Positions 32,500 through 34,960 of a DNA stretch of 34,960 nucleotides are shown here, one piece after another. Origin of the DNA: Malonomonas sp036526255 (GTDB lineage Bacteria; Desulfobacterota; Desulfuromonadia; Desulfuromonadales; Geopsychrobacteraceae); assembly GCA_036526255.1 (NCBI GenBank), contig DATCYW010000048.1:1-34960 (forward strand). The letters run 5' to 3'. The notes beneath the pieces are model-generated. The model searched no databases and was not told the origin of the DNA. It saw only the letters and a program-made list of their open reading frames with translations. Made by a program: the position numbers and the translations under genes. The number at the start of each line of letters is the position of its first letter. Position 1 is the first letter of the stretch.

Positions 32500-33387
32500 A
32501 TGTACTATTTCGATTACGTCGAACCGGTGTTCCGTCCCCCCTCGGAAGCCCGTTCGCTGATCTTTCAGATCACCATCGGCTGTAGCCAGAACAGCTGCAA
32601 ATTCTGCGGGATGTACAAGATGAAAAACTTCCGCGTGCGCCCGATGGCCGAGATCGCCGCTGAAATCGCCGCGGTGCCGCAGCAGCATCGCCATCACTAC
32701 CAGCGGATTTTTCTCGCCGATGGCGATGCGCTGGTCTATCCGCAACAGGGCTTGCTTGAAATCCTCGCGTTGCTGGCGGAGACCTTTCCCAATCTGACCC
32801 GGGTTGGCGCTTACGCCTCGCCCAACAGCCTGACCACCAAAAGCGTCGCCGAGCTGGCCGAACTCAAAGAGCAGAAGCTGCGGATACTTTACTTCGGGCT
32901 CGAATCGGGCGATGCCCCGACCTTGCAGCTGATCAACAAGGGCTTTAGCCCGCAGCAGATGCTCGAGCAGTGCCAGAAGGCCAAAGCGGCCGGCATGAAA
33001 CTCTCGGTCACCGGCATCCTCGGTCTGGCCGGTCGCGCCAGAACTCAAGAACATGCCGCCGCCACCGCCGCCTGGATCAACCAGCTGTCGCCGGAGTTCT
33101 TTTCGCTGCTGACCATGTTCAAACGCCACAACGACGACTACTTCGCGCAGATCGAGCCGCTCACCAGCGGTGAAATTATCGCCGAAGCCTTGGCGATCGT
33201 CCGCCAACTCAATCCGCAGAAATGCATCCTGCGTTCCAATCATGTCTCCAATATCCTCAACCTGTCCGGCAGCTACCCGAAAGATCGCGAGCGGTTGATC
33301 GCCCAGGCCGAAGCGGCAGCGCGCGAAGCCGCCCGGCATCCCGAGTGGGCGGCGCGGGTGCCCGATTATGGTGAGGAATATTACTGA
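32500..33387 (+). CDS. Radical SAM protein with CX4CX2C cluster motif
   Basis: The protein has 295 residues. The iron-sulfur site is Cys28, Cys33, Cys36 in GCSQNSCKFCGMYK, that is CX4CX2C instead of the standard CX3CX2C; this spacing is known in a B12-lacking family of Elp3-like radical SAM proteins of unresolved function. Other parts of the TIM barrel are FLADGDAL, RVGAYASPNS, LYFGLESGD and SVTGILGLAGR. A conserved C-terminal stretch reads RSNHVSNILNLSG. ATG at 32500 has AAAAGGATGAACCG before it. It probably belongs to one transcript with the rhomboid and tag genes, but their joint role is unknown. Confidence 0.9.
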   Translation: MYYFDYVEPVFRPPSEARSLIFQITIGCSQNSCKFCGMYKMKNFRVRPMAEIAAEIAAVPQQHRHHYQRIFLADGDALVYPQQGLLEILALLAETFPNLTRVGAYASPNSLTTKSVAELAELKEQKLRILYFGLESGDAPTLQLINKGFSPQQMLEQCQKAKAAGMKLSVTGILGLAGRARTQEHAAATAAWINQLSPEFFSLLTMFKRHNDDYFAQIEPLTSGEIIAEALAIVRQLNPQKCILRSNHVSNILNLSGSYPKDRERLIAQAEAAAREAARHPEWAARVPDYGEEYY

Positions 33388-33425
33388 TGCCGCTGCAGCG
33401 ACTTTTTTTTGAAAGAGGATAAAAG

Positions 33426-33998
33426 ATGAACGCTCCCTGCCGTTGTCCCTGGGTCGATCTGAGCAAGCCGGATTACATTCTTTATCACGATCAGGAGTGG
33501 GGGGTGCCGGTGCGCGACGACCGCACCCAGTTCGAATTTCTGTTGCTCGAATCAGCACAGGCCGGATTGTCCTGGTACACAGTGCTGCGCAAGCGGGAGA
33601 ATTATCGCCAGGCGTTTTTAAACTTCGACCCGCAGGCGGTGGCCCGGTTCGGCGAAGCCGAGCTTGAAACCATGCTGCAGAACGCCGGCCTGATCCGCAA
33701 TCGCGCCAAGCTGAAGTCGGCGATCAACAACGCCCAAAGGTTTATCGCCATACAGGAAGAGTTCGGTAGCTTCTGTAATTACATCTGGGGTTTTGTCGAT
33801 GGCGAAACGATCGTCAACGCGCCGCGCACGGCAACAGACATCCCGGTCACCTCCAAACAGTCCGACGCGCTCAGCAAAGACCTGAAACAACGCGGTTTCA
33901 ACTTTGTCGGTTCGACCATTATCTACGCCCATATGCAGGCCACCGGGCTGGTCAACGATCACACCCTCGACTGTTTCCGGCAGGTGCAGCTGCCGTGA
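33426..33998 (+). CDS. tag: DNA-3-methyladenine glycosylase I
   Basis: The protein has 190 residues. It excises 3-methyladenine from alkylated DNA in base excision repair. It aligns by eye with E. coli Tag: RCPWV, YHDQEWGVP, QAGLSWYTVLRKRENYRQAF, DALSKDLKQRGFNFVGSTI and ATGLVNDH. The zinc ligands of Tag are all present: Cys7, His21, His179 and Cys183 (HxxxC). The binding site GAAAGAGGATAAAAG precedes ATG 33426. The stop overlaps the GTG start of the EamA gene by 4 nt. Confidence 0.95.
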   Translation: MNAPCRCPWVDLSKPDYILYHDQEWGVPVRDDRTQFEFLLLESAQAGLSWYTVLRKRENYRQAFLNFDPQAVARFGEAELETMLQNAGLIRNRAKLKSAINNAQRFIAIQEEFGSFCNYIWGFVDGETIVNAPRTATDIPVTSKQSDALSKDLKQRGFNFVGSTIIYAHMQATGLVNDHTLDCFRQVQLP

Positions 33999-34891
33999 TC
34001 GCCACCTACATTCGCCTGTTTCTGGTCGCTTTTTTCTGGGGCGGCACCTTTGTCGCCGGCCGCAGTTTGGTTGAAAGCGTCGATCCGATCTCCGCCGCGT
34101 TTTTCCGCTTTGCGATCGCGTCGCTGTTACTGTTGGCGATCACCTGGCAGCGCGAGGGGCTACCACGCCTGACTTCCCGGCAGTTGCTGGTGGTCACCGC
34201 GCTCGGCGCGACCGGCATCTTTGCCTATAATTTGTTCTTTTTTAACGGCCTGACGTTGATCGCGGCCGGTCGCGCCTCGCTGATCATCGCCCTCAATCCG
34301 GTCGTCATTACCCTGGCGTCAGCGCTGATCCACAAAGAACCGTTGTCGACCCGGCGGATCGGCGGCATTCTGCTGTCGGTCAGCGGCGCGCTGATTGTCA
34401 TCACCCGCGGCCAGCCGCTGACCATTTTCGACGCCGGCATCGGTCGTGGTGAGCTGCTGATTTCCGGCTGCGTGCTTTCCTGGGCGCTCTATTCGGTGAT
34501 CGGCAAAACCGCCATGCGCGGCCTTACGCCGCTGGCCGCGGTCTGCTATTCGTCGGTCGCAGGAACCCTGCTGCTGGCGGTCATCGCCATCCCACACGGC
34601 AGCCTTAACGCCGCCCTCAACTATTCGCCCGTCGCCTGGCTGGCCATCGCCTATCTTGGCATGTTCGGTACGGTGATCGGCTTTCTCTGGTACTTCCAGG
34701 GGATACAACGGATCGGCCCATCCCGCGCCGCTGTCTTTATCAACTTCGTGCCGGTCAACGGCGTGCTGCTGGCGACCCTGTTCCTCGGCGAACCCCTGAC
34801 CCTGTCGCTGCTGACCGGTGGTGCGCTGGTGGTCAGCGGCGCCTATCTGGCCAATGCCGTGCCGACGCAGAAAGCCGTTGCGGCAATCTGA
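33995..34891 (+). CDS. EamA/DMT-superfamily transporter (GTG start)
   Basis: The protein has 298 residues with ten hydrophobic segments, made of two EamA repeats. The first starts YIRLFLVAFFWGGTFVAGRS with the repeat ending in LNPVVITLASALIHKEPLS. The second starts GELLISGCVLSWALYSVIGK and ends INFVPVNGVLLATLFLGEPL. It is a drug/metabolite-type exporter of the inner membrane; the substrate cannot be deduced. Translation begins at GTG inside the end of tag (GTGA overlap), so it depends on translation of that gene. The C-terminal tail is short. Confidence 0.93.
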   Translation: MIATYIRLFLVAFFWGGTFVAGRSLVESVDPISAAFFRFAIASLLLLAITWQREGLPRLTSRQLLVVTALGATGIFAYNLFFFNGLTLIAAGRASLIIALNPVVITLASALIHKEPLSTRRIGGILLSVSGALIVITRGQPLTIFDAGIGRGELLISGCVLSWALYSVIGKTAMRGLTPLAAVCYSSVAGTLLLAVIAIPHGSLNAALNYSPVAWLAIAYLGMFGTVIGFLWYFQGIQRIGPSRAAVFINFVPVNGVLLATLFLGEPLTLSLLTGGALVVSGAYLANAVPTQKAVAAI

Positions 34892-34901
34892 AGTTATCGT
34901 T

Positions 34902-34915
34902 GGTCAAGGTTGACC
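34902..34915. promoter_or_regulatory. Inverted repeat, possible operator
   Basis: GGTCAA and TTGACC are perfect inverted 6-bp arms separated by GG. The site lies 11 nt after the EamA stop and 20 nt upstream of a consensus -35 hexamer, a position suiting an operator for the next gene. Confidence 0.4.
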
Positions 34916-34935
34916 GGAGTCTAATAAATATCCGG

Positions 34936-34960
34936 TTGACAATATAGTTTGTTGCCGCTA
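34936..34960 (+). promoter_or_regulatory. Possible sigma-70 promoter cut by the window end
   Basis: A perfect TTGACA (34936-34941) is followed by a 17-nt spacer, and the last two bases of the window are TA, the start of a possible -10 box. The downstream gene is outside the window. Confidence 0.4.

Noticed and set aside
32455..33558. Open frame of 367 codons on the minus strand opposite the radical SAM gene and tag
   Set aside because: It is antisense to two genes with clear family motifs, has no recognisable domain, and is rich in Arg and Gly as expected from the opposite strand of GC-rich coding DNA.

Overview
The window looks like a chromosomal segment of a Desulfuromonadales-type bacterium (Geobacter/Pelobacter/Desulfuromonas group). 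This is inferred from gene order and protein character: an unbroken str-S10-spc-alpha ribosomal supercluster, zinc-binding forms of L24, S14, S4 and L36, the order recO-glyQ-glyS-ppdK, an HDOD histidine kinase beside a REC-PAS-GGDEF-EAL protein, and a good sigma-54 promoter. Nothing in the sequence names the species. The first 15.4 kb and the accessory part differ in style: the distal operons after about 29 kb look richer in G and C, and 28.0-28.8 kb is AT-rich.

Region 1 (1-15421): the 3' end of tuf, then rpsJ-rplCDWB-rpsS-rplV-rpsC-rplP-rpmC-rpsQ (S10 block), rplNXE-rpsZ-rpsH-rplFR-rpsE-rpmD-rplO-secY (spc block), adk-map-rpmJ, and rpsM-rpsK-rpsD-rpoA-rplQ (alpha block). All genes lie on the + strand with gaps of at most 51 nt and no internal intrinsic terminator that I can see. 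The run ends in a clear terminator after rplQ. infA is not at its frequent place between map and rpmJ. Many genes start with GTG or TTG behind strong Shine-Dalgarno sequences.

Region 2 (15422-23703): mgtE (Mg2+ transport) and recO (recombinational repair) overlap by one base. A near-consensus sigma-70 promoter then drives glyQ-glyS (glycyl-tRNA synthetase). A roughly 250-nt spacer with several hairpins, one a strong intrinsic terminator and one a second terminator-like hairpin, precedes ppdK (pyruvate phosphate dikinase). A 19-bp perfect hairpin ends ppdK and serves the convergent minus-strand operon.

Region 3 (23718-29457): on the minus strand, an HDOD-GAF-like histidine kinase is followed 4 nt later by a response regulator with PAS, GGDEF and EAL domains, which looks like a two-protein c-di-GMP signalling unit. 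Next is a small minus-strand membrane protein with a zinc ribbon. Facing away from it is a sigma-54 promoter, with a palindrome about 115 bp upstream, that reads into two tandem, mutually similar small proteins. Each has a signal peptide and one hydrophobic helix with a shared GF-x(7)-QV-x-PA pattern. This small operon is the part of the window most likely to be undescribed.

Region 4 (29461-34960): a minus-strand operon (TRIC/UPF0126 membrane protein, FAH-family hydrolase, Rossmann/DUF2520 protein) is divergent from a plus-strand operon (rhomboid protease, radical SAM protein, 3-methyladenine DNA glycosylase I, EamA transporter). The window ends in an inverted repeat and a perfect -35 hexamer belonging to whatever lies downstream.
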